Shown one piece after another: positions 9,961-22,026 of a stretch of DNA of 64,000 bases (position 1 is its first letter; every line of letters starts with the position of its first letter). Under the pieces are notes generated by a model that was not told the DNA's origin, did not search any database, and saw nothing but the letters and a program-made list of their open reading frames with translations. A program made the translations under genes and the position numbers. This stretch comes from JAAEPI01 sp965212145 (GTDB lineage Bacteria; Bacteroidota; Bacteroidia; Cytophagales; Cyclobacteriaceae). The stretch covers positions 62,001 to 126,000 of the forward strand of contig CBDBUY010000004.1 of assembly GCA_965212145.1 (NCBI GenBank), written 5' to 3'.

Positions 9961-12890
9961 TGCGATCTGTCAGTCGGGCACAGCCCTGTCTTGGCTCTAC
10001 AGGCATCTGCCGGGCACCGCACCCGCGGCGAAGGTGATCGGAGCCGGCCTCGAAGAAGTGTTACATGGGGGGGCAAGGGATATTGGGGTGACAAAAGCCA
10101 CGTGGAGTTTGGTTTTGTCGAGCGCTGAGGCCACATCCATTCGTTTGTCCAGCTCGGGCGATCACAGGCTTTGACGGGTCCTTGGAATTTCATTGCATAC
10201 TATTCAATTTCGGAGCCAGATACGTCAGGTCCACGAGGAAAATCTATTCCTCTCCACTTCTCTGATTTTCTTTTTGAAGCTCAAGCATGGTGAATGAGCC
10301 CACCATCCCGGCGAAAACAACGAAACAACAGATCAGGTTCCGGCCCATAGCTGCGGGACATCTCGCCTCGGTAAGGAACACACCTGCTACCATCTACAAC
10401 ACCAGCGCCTTGTGTGCCTGATATGCTGGTGCACACGCCTCGGTGCGCTGCGGCCTCTGCAATACACTCATCATGGAAAGCACCTGCAACAGAAACGGCT
10501 GAACGGTGCAAACCAATCTAAGTGCCCCTTTGTCTCAATCCCTTGGGCCTCTTCTTCCAACTTGTCATAAGTGTCAGACTTTGCTCGACTTCGACTGGTA
10601 ACCTGGTGCAGAAAGTCTGACAGCATGCATCCTTCCGGTCTAGATACAAACAAAGCATTCTGCCATTCAAAATTCAAAAACTCTGTACTCTCTCTCTATC
10701 TCTCTCTCCATTAGCAAAAACCCACAGGTTGAACTTCTGACCTCAGTGCGGGATGCGGTTCTAGAAGGTGTCGGCCTCCTGCGATTGTCCTGTCAGAGTG
10801 AGGGCAGCTACTTTCAATACCGCCAAGGTCTGCTAGCAGCCGGCAATTCCGCCTGCACAGCATCGCTCGCCCTGCCAAACACATCGCGCCACAGCTGATT
10901 CTACGATCGGGTGAGCATTGAGGATATCGGGAAGGCTTGGTCCATTTCATATATCTCAAGCCCAACCATGCGAGACATGTTCTGCCTCAGGGCCCGATGC
11001 GGTACTGGATCTGATCTGCTGGAACCTCACAGAGCCAGGATAGCCAGGACGAAACGGATGCAGGTGAACTCCAGCATGCTGCAGGCCTGGGCTGCTCGCA
11101 CCTCGAGTGCTACTTGTAGCGCTTGCTGGTCGCCTCAACTGAGAACCCACTCCCTTCCATGCAAATACACACGAACGTCAGCCTCGCGATCTCCACGCAC
11201 ATGGTCTCACATTGTATTCTCAAATCGGGCTCCAACTCGTTCATCGAGCTGTGACATGCCTCTCGCGGGCCACTTGCCCATGCGCTATGAAGAGTCCGAC
11301 ATGGCCTCGACTCGCTGAAGCCAACGCCCTTCGAGAGGAGGACGGGCAAGCCCCGAGACTCGCCGCCTGACGGGTCTTCTATCTTGGAGAACCTTCATAT
11401 GCCAAAAGACTGCAAGAGTTGCAGGAGACGGTGCAAAGACTTGATTCTTGTATTCTCACTGATCACCCGAGAATCTTCTGGACCTGATCCATGATTACTC
11501 ATGCAGCTGCTCAAACCACGCAGCGATTCCCTGCAGACATCGGGGAGCCTCAAGGATTCCAATAACAATGATTGTTTGAGTTGCGAGGTGGGAACTCGAA
11601 GACAGGAAACGCCTTGGCCCGCTGGGCGATGGTCGTTCCTTGGCCTCGCGAATCCTTAGCCACACCCTGCTTGGAGTGTACTTGGGCTGCAAACTTCTTA
11701 GGGCAACGTCAGTTTTCTAGGCTTTTCAGGGTGGCACCGCGACTGTGATGGTGATGATGCCAGTTTCGGAGTGCCCGGAGCCACAGGGCCTAGTCTGCAA
11801 AACAACATTTGCTGCCAGCCCAGACGGACAAGCCCTCAAAGGCAGCTGCCGTTCACTGCTGGATGACGAGGCTCGACGATGTCGACGCTCGCAGGTTGCG
11901 ACCTGAGGTAAGTTTCTCGAACATCCAGCGAAGTGACAGCGCAAGCACAGCAACTATCTGACAACAGGCCGCATTACCGCCCGAACATACTAGCTATGCA
12001 GTCTACGGCATTGCCTGAGCACGGTGCGAGAAACCGTTTGTAGGAGAGTCCATGGAAAACTGCGCCTCAAGATGCATGCTCACGCTTGCAAACCGTCTGC
12101 CTCCTCTGCCCACGAAACTCATGGCGATTCACCCATGGTGCTGCTTGTTGGGAGCTTCAAGACGGATCATCCACAAACACTGCAAGTCCCCGCATGGGTG
12201 CAAGGCCCCGGCCGAGTCCGGGCCTCTGCCGTGTAGATTGCGTAGAATGCGTGAACTTTGTCGGACTTTTGCAAGGCTGAGAAGTTGGGGCCGAGGCTGG
12301 AGGCTGGCACGGCATAGCTGTTTGACGTAACCTGAACGGAGCTTGCTGTGGAACTTGCAGCTTTCTGTCTGAACGTGTGCGCGCTGACACGGGTTCAAGG
12401 TGCAGCGGGCAGCGGGGAGTGACCGCAACTTCAGAACTAGCGGGCGGGCTCAATGGCTTAGCCAAGCACCGATGTTTCGGGCAGCACAGCTTCGCTGCTG
12501 GCATCGGCCTCAGACCTGGACAGCTGCAGTAGCATAGCGAGACAGGCAAGACACGACTGCTGGGAGGCAGCTGGGCTCGCGGCATCAGCGAAGTGGATAG
12601 GCTACCGACATTGGGCATTCTCGGGGCCGCTCAATTGCTCCCTATGAATTCCACCGGCCTTGTTGGTGTATGATATGTATGTTATTGTCAATGGTAGGCC
12701 AAGTGCTGTGTGCTGCAGTTGATGGCAGGTAGTGGCCATTGCCGGCGGGCGGCCATGGCCGGCGATTTGAACAGCATCCTCTCGCAAAAATACTCTCTTA
12801 CTTCTTGTCACACGCTGGAGATACCAGGTATTCACCTTCACACCAGTACATACCAGTACTTGCTCACCGGCAAGATCACTTGTCTTGAGA
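9961..12890. other. Unassigned stretch with scattered open frames
   Basis: Several minus-strand frames look weakly coding. One is a possible exon near 10,741-10,789 with GACAG acceptor, peptide DNRRRPTPSRTASRTE and a GTCAGA donor. None could be chained in phase. A short (TC)n run, CTCTCTCTCTATCTCTCTCTCC, lies at about 10,687-10,710. Confidence 0.3.
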
Positions 12891-12894
12891 CTTT

Positions 12895-12982
12895 TTAGAA
12901 CGAGTCGTCCTGCCTTAGGAGCCGAAAGAGGCTGTCTTCCGACACTCCTGCTTGCCAGTCTGCGGCCGCCAGTAAGTGCTGC
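12895..12982 (-). CDS. Probable exon ending in a stop codon, unknown function
   Basis: After an acceptor ending GCGCAAG, this 88-nt segment (phase 2 in) encodes QHLLAAADWQAGVSEDSLFR then LLRQDDSF and ends in TAA at 12895-12897. It could be a terminal exon, or it could end earlier at a GTTCTA donor just before the stop. The peptide is helical and charged. No family is recognised. Confidence 0.45.
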
Positions 12983-13514
12983 CTTGCGCGCTGAAATCCA
13001 CGAAGCTTTTTTCTGACTGCTGAGCCAGCCTCGGTGCGCGGTTGCTGCGTGGCACACGCGGCTTGTCCAAGCGCTGGCTGCACAAAGGCTATGAGATGCT
13101 ATGAGGATGCGGGGCACGGACAATCCCTTTACGGAGGTTATCACGTTGAAACCTGTTACGACAAGTCAAGCACCCCACACTCGGCCGTGGCGGCATCTTT
13201 GGCAACGTGGCCAGGATCATTTACGGGCCAAGTGCATTAGCACTGGCAGGAAAGCTCTTGGAAGCTTCGTCTCTCTAGCTCCTTGCTGTTTTGGGCTTCC
13301 GCCTGAGGCCATCGCACAGAGGCTGCCCAAATGCGCAGCAAAGCTACAGCAGAATCCGCCCTCGCCAGCCGCGCGCTAGCCCGAGGGGGCGTTTTGCCAC
13401 CCGACTCACCTCGACCATGCGGGAGCGCCAGGCAACCTCAGCCATGAGAACGCTGAGGCAAGAAGCACTCTAAGCTTTGAACATTCACAAATCTGAAGTG
13501 CAGTGAACCGAGAA

Positions 13515-13528
13515 CCCCCCCCCCCCCC
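13515..13528. repeat. C14 homopolymer run
   Basis: Fourteen consecutive C on the plus strand (G on the minus strand) flanked by AGAA and GCCGG. No function can be read from it. Confidence 0.95.
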
Positions 13529-14342
13529 GCCGGTGGCCTTGTCTTCAAGGTTAGGCGCTTGATGCCAACTCGAACCTTGGCTTCAGCGACCGGCAAGTTC
13601 ATGGAATGCGGCATGCTGTTGCGTGAATCGAAAGGCTCCAAAATGGAGCCCTTTCTGTGGACCTGGCTGAGGCTTGACTGCAGCAGCCGTCTAGATTGTA
13701 AATCACAAACATGTGTTAGACATACTAGTATGCACTGGCACTTCATGAGAGATGATGAAAGATGGTTTGAATAAGAATGCCTACCCCTCCGTATCAACCA
13801 CGAAAAACCCTCTGAGTCATAATGATTAATAGCACTTCTCGTCATTTGTGGCGTCATTCCTCTCATGGTCACATGGTGAAAGCCAAGCCCAGGACCACTG
13901 CTTCATGACATCACTCAGGATAGCCGGCAGGGTCTGCAGGTCCTGTGCTCTCCGAAAACAAAACTATAGGGACCTTTATCAGAATTCTTCTCATTTCGGA
14001 AAGGGCAGGCAAGCAAAAGGCAGCCGATCCTGCACGACGACGTAGTAGGGAAATGGAAAATCTGACAAGTACGGCACAACCTGCAGCATGCCACGGAATC
14101 AGACTAGGTTGCTGTTCAAGACTAAAGTCAAGTCAACATAATAAGGCAATGTGGACACAAATCTAGTTTCTTGTATGATTAGCTATAACCACAATTTGAA
14201 ATTTCTTAACAACAACCCTGCAAAAAGCTTTAATGTCACTGCTTTCTTGGAAGGCCTGGCAGCTGCCTCCCTCGTAGCTCACGGCTCGCAGGTCAAAGAC
14301 GCTTCTTTTTGAAGTCGAGGCCTTGGCTGGAATTTTTCGTCC

Positions 14343-14492
14343 AATAGTAATAATAATCGTAGTAACAGTAAGATAGCAATAGTAATAAGGTGTAATAATC
14401 GTAATACGAAATGAGTATGATAATAATCATAACAATAAAAGTACGAATAGTACTAACAGTAACAATAGTAATAATAGCAATAGTAATACCAT
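14343..14492. repeat. Degenerate trinucleotide (TAR-type) AT-rich array
   Basis: About 150 bases made mostly of imperfect AAT, AGT, ACA and CGT triplets (for example AATAGTAATAATAGCAATAG). It is sharply AT-rich against GC-balanced flanks. The open frame it creates on the minus strand, full of Y, I and T, is a by-product of the repeat. Confidence 0.85.
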
Positions 14493-16564
14493 TCGTGCTT
14501 CTTCGGGCTTGCAGCGCCCAAGCTATCCTGGCAGCTGACAGACACAAACCAAGGCAGCTGAGCCTTCGCCTTTGCCTCATGTAGCGCATAAAGGCCCGCA
14601 CGTTTGCTGCCGGCGCTTCCTTGCAGAACAGGAGATCGAAATCTCAGGGATGCTTCTGATACAGGCACCGTATACCTCCCACAATGCTTCGGCCCTCACT
14701 GACTCTGCATCAACAATGATCAGCAGTGGGAGCTGCTGTCGCGCCAGTGCAGCATGCACCTCTGACATGTCATTCCAAAGCAGTTAGCAGTTAGCTTGTC
14801 AGCACAACGGAGCTAGTGACTTAGCATAACTTGGGTAACTTGTGTAAAGCACCTCCTGCAGACAACTGATATCTGCAATAGAAGCGTGGAGTCTGTCCGC
14901 ATGTTCAGGAACGCTAAAGCAATCCTTGCCGTACCACTCACCCTGGAAATGCTACAACTCTGGCAGGATACTGTGATGGCATCATAATGCTGCAGCTCCC
15001 AAAACTCCGAGAGTCCTAGCTTTTTAGCGTTTTGATCATCATTTTGGGCATGCTCCAAAAAAAGAGAACGCATAATCTGAGAGCCATGCCCATGGGCGGA
15101 CTTTGTTCTTGTTGAAACGACCATCAGAGATGATGATGCTCATCTGGCCTGCTAGCTGGGTATTCCAAAGCTTGGCAAGCGCAGTGTATTCTGGAGATAG
15201 TCAACTTTGCGATTTGAAGAACTTTAGGGTTCGTATCTCTTTAGGAATCCAGTAGATCACAAACATGAGCAATAAGCCCAAACATAGCTGAACGCAAGCC
15301 CAAAACCCTACGAACTTCGGCGTGGGAAAGCATGCTTCGTGATCTCATCGGCATCAACCTGGCACGGGGAGCATACTGAATCGTAGTACAGCTTGGGTTC
15401 CCTTTGACCGATCTGGGGATCGGGTCAATCACATCGATCTAACTGCAATGCGATAGTTTGATTTGTGGAGCAAATTGCCTTCTGCGATCATCTCTTGAGG
15501 TTGGCCAATCTGGCGTCTTTGCTGTCTTCAACACACCTAAAACACAATGTTTTGTCCTAGAATGTCTCCAGTTGGCTAATGAGGGTGTTGATGGCTGTTG
15601 CCCACGCGGCACACTTTAACAGGGTTGGGCGCGCTCAAGTGTGTTAGGGCGGCTTTGGGGTGCCAAAAAGCACCCTTAGCAGCCACAACGAAATCCCGGC
15701 ATGTACCTCGACGAACATGACGCCTAAAGGCAATCCTTGTCGCAAGCTCAGCACTCTCAGGACCCATGAAGCCATGCCGAATGAAAGCATGTTGGCTAGA
15801 CAAGTGCACATACTCCGTCCTGACACTTAAGCTGAAAATACATGAAAGGTGTTCCTGATCGCCGGGCAGAACATAACGTCGGCGTCACTTGACAGACATC
15901 CCATATGAATCAGCAAACTTGCCAGGCACACTTCAGCATTTAGCACCGAAGGTGGAGAGCAGGGCGTTCGCCAGGCAGACGGGGCAATCATGGACATTCT
16001 GCTGATCCACAACCCGAATCACCCAAACCATCCCAAACTCGCGAACCCTCCAAAACAATAAGAACTAGGCAGACGCTAGTGACTGGAGAGGGTTGCGGGA
16101 ACAAGGTCTTGGGCTTTTCACGAGACTTCGCCGGGCTGAGTGAGCGGCTGAACGGTCTCGCAGGATTTGGGCCATTTCGCCTTGTTACGTGGGGCAGCCA
16201 GGAGCACAAAGCACAAAGGAGGAACTTCCTGCGTAAGCCCGTTCCTCAGGTTGCGGCTCGTCGAACAGCTCAGAGCTGAGGCGCATCAGGTCTGCCAAGC
16301 TGCGATTGTGGCTCCTGCGGTTGTTGACTCCGTGTTGGCTTGAGACTAGGGTGATGTTCAGAGTTTGCTGCAAGGCCAGCGAAACGTGGACAAAAAAACT
16401 CTGAGATTCAGGCTGGACTGATTCTTCCTCAAAGGTGAACCTAACCAGTGACCAGGGAGTCATGGAACGCAGAACTTGACAAAGCTGTATAATGCTTCAC
16501 CTGCACACGGCCCTAGGTCAAGTCAAAAAAATGCTTTTGTGATATCTGGTAACCTCTGAACCTC

Positions 16565-16641
16565 AAGGATATAGCAGGAATATAATAGGAACATACCTAC
16601 CAGGGTCCTCATATTCCGATTATATTCCTACTATATTCTCC
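16565..16641. repeat. Imperfect hairpin of 26-27 nt arms
   Basis: The left arm at 16,565-16,590 (AAGGATATAGCAGGAATATA plus ATAGGA) is nearly the reverse complement of the right arm at 16,615-16,641 (TCCGATTATATTCCTACTAT plus ATTCTCC), with a loop of about 24 nt. Arms are AT-rich while the loop is not. It is followed by TTTTTGGGGGTTCCCATTTT. It resembles a small foldback or MITE-like insertion. Confidence 0.75.
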
Positions 16642-17246
16642 TGATTCCATTTTTGGGGGTTCCCATTTTCGTCCTTTTACTCAAATTAAAAGCTTAAGCC
16701 GATTGACCTGCAAAATCCTGGATGCCCTGGACAAACAAATGCGGCATCTTGAGCTATGATAATTAGCTGGCCGACCCCTGGACTGGGACCACAAACAACA
16801 TTTCTTCTGAGCTCGCATCTCACGGAGCAACGGCCCAGCTTGAGTCCAGTTGAAGCTGCTGGCATGAGGCTGCCTCGTTATCTCCCGTTGATGCTGCAAA
16901 GCGGTCCCATTGATTACCGTGGCCCGACAAGTCACTGAGACTGAGGAAGAGACCCTGAGCCCAAGGGAAGCAGCACACGCGGCGTTGCCTGAGCGCACAG
17001 GTAGCCTGCGAACATGCAGAGGCCCTGCCCTCTTGTTACCTCTTCGTGGAAAAGTGCCCCAGATCAAGTCAGCCAAGGGAAACAGCATGAACTGGACTCA
17101 GAGCCTGGCGCTGCCAAAGGCAAGAACGGCATATTCACCCACTTCCAGCTGTGCCAGTGCCTGCGGGCACTCCCCATATCATTCTGTGATCAGCCCGCGA
17201 AGATGTGATTACTATAATGTGCTCAAATGTTGGCGATTTCAGTGGC

Positions 17247-17414
17247 CTGGCACAGCACGCAAAGAGTCTGCAGGGCGTTGGGGCCAACTCCGCACTCTTT
17301 CCTACAGAGCAGCTTCTGGGTGAACAGAGTCTTAGTCTTGGTGGACATGAATCCAAGGCTGAGGCATGCTGCGAGAGTTGTCGATTGCCACGACAATCTG
17401 ATGTCAGAATCTCT
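17247..17414 (-). CDS. Exon of 56 codons, unknown function
   Basis: One of the longest well-bounded exons in the window (phase 0->0). The acceptor ends GGTGCAAG and the donor is GCCACT after CAG. The peptide begins RDSDIRLSWQSTTLAACLSL, continues GFMSTKTKTLFTQKLLCRKE and ends CGVGPNALQTLCVLCQ; two Cys-rich spots (LLCRKEC and LCVLC) could bind metal, but no known finger spacing is evident. Downstream, about 16,700-16,900 holds further candidate exons, such as one beginning AASCQQLQLDSSW with a GTGAGA donor. No family recognised. Confidence 0.6.
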
Positions 17415-17978
17415 CTTGCACCGTGGACAAAGCCAAACCTATCTTCCACCTAGCATCAAAAACCTGGCCGCCATGTCTCAACTAGCGAGTTCCAACAGCC
17501 TGGTACTCACGTTTTGATGGCTTTGTCCGCCGCAGCCAGATCTTATCGCGGCGGTAGTTGGAGGCAATGAAAGGAATGACCTTGGGCAGGGATGCATCAT
17601 CTGAAGTCCAGTTGGGTCTACCGAAAAGCTGGCAAGTCGGAAAGGAAAGCCCCGTCTACTAACCTTGACATTGACAAAACTGGCGAACGCCAGGGCTGCA
17701 GCTCGTCTCATCGAAATCCTCTTGCCCGTTCGGAAGTAGCCTTGCAAGCGGCCTGCCGCACAGGAGAACCAAATCGAATTCCCTTCATCTAACCTCCTTG
17801 ATGAAAGGAATGTCTTGTTTTGGACAGCCAGCAGACCATCTGCGGGCCGCAGACCGTCCCTCTGCAGTCTGTTTGCATGGTCTTTCAGAACCGGCGGCCT
17901 TTCAAAGTTGGCTCGAGGATGGTCCTGGCAAGCATGAAACAAATAGATGATACAAGGCTTCCCCTTTTGCGCCCATAC

Positions 17979-18126
17979 CATCATGGGAGTCATGGGATTT
18001 ATTCTGCGGGGACCCCACGTGTTGTTGGGATCCCTCGGCTGGCTTGGCGGCAACAACTGCTGTGGCACTGTTTTCCTCAACTGCTCGCAGAGAGCAGCCG
18101 ACAGCGGCGTGGTGCTCCGCTCAAGC
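17979..18126 (-). CDS. Exon of 49 codons, unknown function
   Basis: Phase 2->0. The acceptor ends TTTGTCCAAG and is followed by G; the donor is GTATGG. The peptide begins LERSTTPLSAALCEQLRKTV and continues PQQLLPPSQPRDPNNTWGPR, then a Met- and Pro-rich end. No domain recognised. The minus frame stays open below 17,979, but the good donor argues for ending here. Confidence 0.55.
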
Positions 18127-19340
18127 CTTGGACAAAATCTGTAGGATTTCCGCTGCACAAGATCATGCTATGCAGACATGCACTATAAGTACCACAGAAA
18201 TCAGGAGACACAATGCGAGTCGTAGAAAAGTAGTGGAATGCACAAAGATAGGAAGCGGTTGGCTCACACAATTCACAAGCTGGCTGTGAGAAGCTTGGTC
18301 AAAGAGCCTCATGAAGGTTGCTAAGTTTGATGCTGACCCCAGAGCTGCATGGCTTCGTGCTCTGACCTCGGATGTCCGAGTGAAACTACCACTTCAGCTC
18401 ATGACATCTTGGTCAGACCTCTTCCTCCAACCACCTTCACCCTCATCATCGACTTCCATAGCTTCAGCGGTTGCCTAACAGAGCCAGCTTGCAACCCTGG
18501 GCTGCGCTCCGTGGCAATTGCCTAGTCTTGTCAATTGGCCAATGCGTTTCACGGGCCTCCTGCACTTGCACTGAAGCAAGAGCTGCAGGAGCAACGTGGA
18601 CGGAGCTGGCACCACCGCGAAAGCCCTGCGACGGCCAAGGAAGTGCCCGGATACGAAGCGGAGAAGCGGAGAAAGGCAGCCTAAGGCCGCCTCCAGCTGC
18701 ATCTCATCATCGGCAACTTCAGTCTGCGTTGCATCCCTGACTTTGCCTGGACGACTCATTTGGACACATGGAGACCTTGACATCGTGGCAGAACTCTTGA
18801 AGCTTGCCTGCTTCATCAGGGGGCTGCGCACCGTCCATCTCCTGCACAGGAACAGGCGTCTCTGAAAGTCTTGCAGCAGATTGAAGCAGTCACACTCGGT
18901 TCTTTCAGCAGCTGACCCGTGCCGTGACAGGACATCTGTCTTGATCGGTAGATACAAGAACAGAATTTCCAGTCCTGAAGTCGCATGTTCGGCCTAAGAC
19001 TGCGTTTTGTCGCAGCTCAACATGACACCATCACTTGGCATGTGGCGTGGCCAGCATTCACCTTCCAGTTAAGCCGCTGACAGCAAGGTGTTCTGCTCTT
19101 GTCCTGACATGCCATGCAAAGGCTTCCTGCATAGTGCATGTCGCGCACGCCAGTTGCAGACCAGCAGGTACCTGCTTAAGACTCACTTGCGCCTGGCTTG
19201 TCTTCTTCCATCGCCGGAGCTTCATCGTTGCTATCCTCATCAGCCTCCTGTGGAAGGCACGCAGATGTAGTAATGCAACATAGTCCATATGCCGACAAGA
19301 CTGCAATCTACAGTCGGGAATACGCCTTTAGCTACTTTAG

Positions 19341-19755
19341 CTGGCAAATGCCCAGAAAAAGTAATTGCATCCGCAGCTTGGGCAGATCCGCCTGCCCATC
19401 TGCACCCACTGCTTTTTGGTCTGCACCCGCCTTACAAAGCAGAACATAGTAAGATTCAAGAGGTGCCACGTGCGGCGAGATATGGCGATGCATCAAGCCA
19501 CGAACCAACTTCACAAGTCTCAGTGTGGGACGGCATCTTGGCACTCGCCCAAAGCTTCCAGCCCGCTCTTTGGATCTGCCAGGTGCAGTCCTTGCCTCAG
19601 CAGCTAAACAGCCAGACCACGGTATTCTCAGCTTTGCATGCAACATGTTTCCCTGTACTTTCTGAAAGCCTTTTGGCCGCAGTGCTTGATAAGACCTCCA
19701 AAAAACGTCGAAAAGAACATTGCCACAAACCCACCCCCCAGTCATTCTTACAAGC
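19341..19755 (-). CDS. Two candidate exons, unknown function
   Basis: Exon 19696-19755 (0->0, 20 codons) follows an acceptor ending TTCGGCAG and encodes ACKNDWGVGLWQCSFRRFLE, with a GTCTTA donor. A second segment starting at 19430 follows an acceptor ending TTTGTAAG; several frames are open. One gives VQTKKQWVQMGRRICPSCGC, with a CPSCGC knuckle; another gives AGADQKAVGADGQADLPKLR. The reading frame of the second cannot be chosen here. Confidence 0.45.
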
Positions 19756-20128
19756 CTGCCGAAGCCTGTCAAGGGCCATTGTTGAATGGCAGACTAGCAG
19801 CCAAGCTCGTGTAGTTGGTCGTGATCCTACATACGTTGAAGAGTGAAAACAACACAGACCTTTGACGCGGAAAGCCTGTCTTCCGCGATATATGAGGGCA
19901 TGCATCAGACCAACTAACATTGCAACCCATACTGTTGCACGAATCCGCCGACCTCTCAGGGCTCTGCGTTGGGGAAGGGAAGGGTGGGTGGGTTTTTGAT
20001 CTATAGCCCAAAGCAGGTGCCCTCCCCAGGCCCCCTGGCTTCGGCTTCAGCCCCTCGCCGTCGCATATTTCCTGGACCCCACCCCCCAACCTCCAAAAAA
20101 AAATCTGGAAACAGGTGCAGGAGAGTGA

Positions 20129-20141
20129 CCCCCCCCCCCCC
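20129..20141. repeat. C13 homopolymer run
   Basis: Thirteen consecutive C, about 30 bases after an A9 run (20,095-20,103) and a CCCCACCCCCC stretch. The whole of 20,010-20,150 is strongly C-rich on the plus strand. No gene is supported over 19.9-21.6 kb. Confidence 0.95.
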
Positions 20142-22026
20142 TCCCAATATTCCCATGATGAGAGGTCCGGATGCAAAAGCGTTCCCAAGCCCAATGCCGC
20201 GTATGCTGCGTCCCGTGCTGAAACCGGTTTCTGTCAACATCGCGACCAATCCGCTGATCCTTTCGTTCCCGTTTAGCCCAAGGCTTTTGATACCTGGCCG
20301 TCGGATGCCGTGGCGTTCATATCCGTTAGATTGTGTATTGAGAATGCACGCTGCTCTGCGGTGCAGGCATGTCCGTTGCTTCCATATCATCACTGTAGAC
20401 CCAACATCACTGCCAGGACGATAGACCTTGCTGTGGAAGGTGCTACTCTGAAAGTCAGAATTTCGATTGCATGTTTTCAGTTAGTCAGTTTCCAGTGTGA
20501 GCTTTGGCTCGCATCTAGCTCGGACCTCCGTCCTTGCCCTCGGCGTTACCCTCCTGTTGAACGTCAGCTAGACTTCAATTCGCAGGTCTTCAGGTCTTCA
20601 GGGCCCGGGCTCAGCACCAGCCTCTTGTTGCTCACCCATCGCCTCAGTCAGCTAGGGTCATTAACCCTGCCCTGACTTCTGAAAGTGAAGTGAAGCTGGT
20701 GGCCTACGGCTTTTAAGGTATTTGATCTGTGAAGCAGCATTGGAGTGTCGGAGTATGAGCCCAGCATCCTTGCCACCATCGGCTTCTCGCAGAATGTCAA
20801 GCTTCTGCAAGCGGCGCTCCTGCGAACTGCATGGCTGCGCGCTTGTCAGCCTGCTAAAAGCCGGATGTGCACGTCACTCCGGGATACCATTTATTGTGAC
20901 TGCCCAGTGTAGCAATAAGTGGAGGTTGTCCAAGCGGGCTGTGGATGCTGCAGAGGAGCGGAGGGGGCGTTAAAGGTTGCTCCAACCTCGTTCATCATTC
21001 TGCAGTTAACAGCAATTCCTGTCCTCGCTCTCTCCTGCGTCGGCAGGGCTCGGCTTTGCGGGAGATTGCCTGGCACATGGGTTCTTCTCAAATTGAAGGA
21101 TCTGTTTTGGGCACCGCAGTGCAACATCCAGATTTCTAGCGTCAGATCAATGAACCACCCATGCCGACACTATGTTTGAGAACCATGCGAGGTGCAAGGT
21201 TCGTGAAAGCTAGCCCAGTCTTCAGCAACCACCAAGCATCATGCCACTCGTACTTGAACACATTGACATGAGGGGCAGGGGACCCCACAGAAAGAGTAGG
21301 GATGTTTGATGCTACGTAGCATGACTGTGCAAGGCTGGTGACACAGTGAGCACTACTACAGAAAGAGAGGGAGGGTTGATGCAACCACCGAGCATGATGT
21401 TATTCGTGCTATGGCCATGCCAATTTGGTGAGCGGGGCAAGGGCAAGTAAAGTCAACAAGCCAATAGCGAACATGTGAGTATATGAGTAGAGCTTCTCCG
21501 ATGGTAAGTAAAGCTCACTGATTCCAGATCTTGTCTGCCGTGACTATTGCTAAAGGCAAGAGACCACTCAAGCCTAGCTACGCTAGCTTTCGTGAATCGT
21601 CTAATTTACTAGGCAGGCGCTGCTGTGCTTGACGGAAAGCAAATGCACAGGCTGTGAGGGTGCTCACGGATACTGCTGGAATCTGTCTGAGCTCAAGCAG
21701 TGCCGGTACAGGTCAGCAATGCTTCTTGTCAGCTGCACTTGACTTTTGCGGTTTGGCCTCAGCACCAAGACCAATATACACCAGTCGCTGTCATGAGCAT
21801 CCGTCGCTGAACATGGCACTGGGTGAGTCATGCGCTCACGTCTGTGAAGATCTACGGTAGAGCATGTTCTAATCTTTACTTCCGTGCAAGGTGCCGTCAT
21901 ACCAAGGACATGACCGACGTCATCTCGGCAGCATCGCCCCTGGAGTCGGTGGCAGTCGCTGTTGAACCTGGGCCATCTGTCTGCTTGGCTGTGCCCAATT
22001 CTGGCAAGTCTGATCAAAGTAATGGC

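Noticed and set aside
14293..14601. Minus-strand frame rich in Y, I and T
   Set aside because: Produced by the degenerate AT-rich triplet array.
19633..19669. Segment AFRKYRETCCM as the exon following 19696-19755
   Set aside because: The intron between them would be only 26 nt, shorter than any other supported here.
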